NCBI GenBank assembly: GCA_020723305.1
Contig: DYJC01000007.1
Span: 124,001-188,000, forward strand
Source: Desulfosudis oleivorans
GTDB taxonomy: Bacteria; Desulfobacterota; Desulfobacteria; Desulfobacterales; SURF-7
DNA: 64,000 nt
Direction of reading: 5' to 3'
Below are positions 63,729-64,000 of the stretch, one piece after another. Numbering within the stretch: the stretch's first letter is position 1; the number at the start of each line of letters is the position of its first letter. The notes beneath the pieces are model-generated. The model was not told where the DNA came from, did not search any database, and saw nothing but the letters and a program-made list of their open reading frames with translations. The translations under genes and the position numbers were made by a program.

Positions 63729-64000
63729 TCATGGCATCTTCAGGATAGAAGAATTTTTTAGCAATCCTTTTGGCAGCCTGGGCAAGGCAAGGGTTCCCTG
63801 ATGGTTGTAAGGTACATCGAACAGTCCCATACCAACCGTTCCCGATATTTCATAGCTGTGGGTATCCTGTTTTGCTACTTCAGACACGGAACGAAACAAC
63901 TCCAGATAATTGATGCGGATGGGCAACTCCACTGCCTGGGCGTCGTTTGCGGGCAGATGGATTGATGCCGGATAATCGCCTTTGATAAAATCCCGGCCGT
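63729..64000 (-). CDS. LEA type 2 (WHy-domain) protein, C-terminal part
   Basis: Open on the minus strand from the window edge to the stop at 63729, about 90 codons. Reads IHLPANDAQAVELPIRINYL, SYEISGTVGMGLFDVPYNHQ and TLALPRLPKG, the end of a LEA-2/WHy beta-sandwich domain (a ...GT...VP...G-L-LP closing pattern). Such bacterial proteins are usually lipoproteins. The start and any lipobox lie outside the window. Confidence 0.65.
   Translation of the reverse strand, partial: GRDFIKGDYPASIHLPANDAQAVELPIRINYLELFRSVSEVAKQDTHSYEISGTVGMGLFDVPYNHQGTLALPRLPKGLLKNSSILKMP

Noticed and set aside
1-64000. CRISPR arrays, tRNA and rRNA genes, prophage or integrase modules
   Set aside because: No regularly spaced repeats, no cloverleaf-like sequences, and no integrase or phage structural genes were seen on reading both strands.

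Overview
The window is chromosomal DNA of moderate-to-low GC from a Gram-negative, probably anaerobic bacterium, most likely a member of the Desulfobacterota (Desulfobacterales-like). Three things suggest this. There are outer-membrane genes (an Omp85/TamA-TamB pair, lpxC). The tetrapyrrole cluster has glutamyl-tRNA reductase next to a precorrin-2 dehydrogenase, as in organisms that make heme through siroheme. There are also hydrogenase nickel-insertion genes (hypAB), a LysR regulator of the selenium-metabolism-associated type, and the DUF4390-NtrY-NtrX gene order. The assignment is inference from gene content. No rRNA or tRNA gene was found.

Layout. 0-8.6 kb: a DUF3106 protein, a HAD/AIR-synthase fusion, a HEAT-repeat protein paired with an HD-GYP phosphodiesterase, a lipoprotein, a universal stress protein and hypAB. 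8.7-15.5 kb: tamA and tamB on the minus strand. 15.6-17.4 kb: a 54-aa protein, a TIM-barrel isomerase-like protein and a lipoprotein. 17.6-26.4 kb (plus strand): an Old-Yellow-Enzyme-type reductase, a metallo-beta-lactamase-fold hydrolase, precorrin-2 dehydrogenase, CcsA, HemA, DksA, PHP phosphoesterase, RNase III and a radical SAM protein. 26.4-29.5 kb (minus): UspA and PBP1A. 29.9-34.7 kb: a tightly packed plus-strand run of hisI, hisG, aminotransferase, engB, era and an ATP-grasp gene.

34.7-53.4 kb is the accessory, partly decayed section. It holds a REP-associated tyrosine transposase (RAYT) element bracketed by perfect 26-bp inverted repeats and abutting a truncated nitronate monooxygenase gene. 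Signalling genes follow (multi-sensor adenylate cyclase, CheX, a response regulator/GGDEF protein), with a ChaN-domain protein, RluA, a glutamine amidotransferase, SurE, Nudix and an NDH-2-like flavoprotein. Between them lie at least five gene remnants: PEP-synthase-like, PNPOx-like, rubrerythrin-like and two unidentified. 53.4-64 kb returns to housekeeping: DUF523/DUF1722, YifB/ComM, LpxC, DUF4390, an NtrY/NtrX two-component system, RsmD, CoaD, a LysR regulator and a truncated LEA-type-2 gene at the window edge.

The clearest structure that the genes do not explain is a family of five 121-122 bp palindromic elements (about 17.5, 29.6, 41.3, 44.4 and 50.7 kb). They share 15-bp terminal inverted repeats and each is flanked by a 4-5 bp target duplication, so this is a non-autonomous (MITE) family. 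Other points of interest are the RAYT element, the N-terminal domain shared by the HEAT and HD-GYP proteins, the HAD-AIRS fusion, the degenerate sigma54-contact loop in the NtrX-like regulator, and three perfect palindromes placed like operators.
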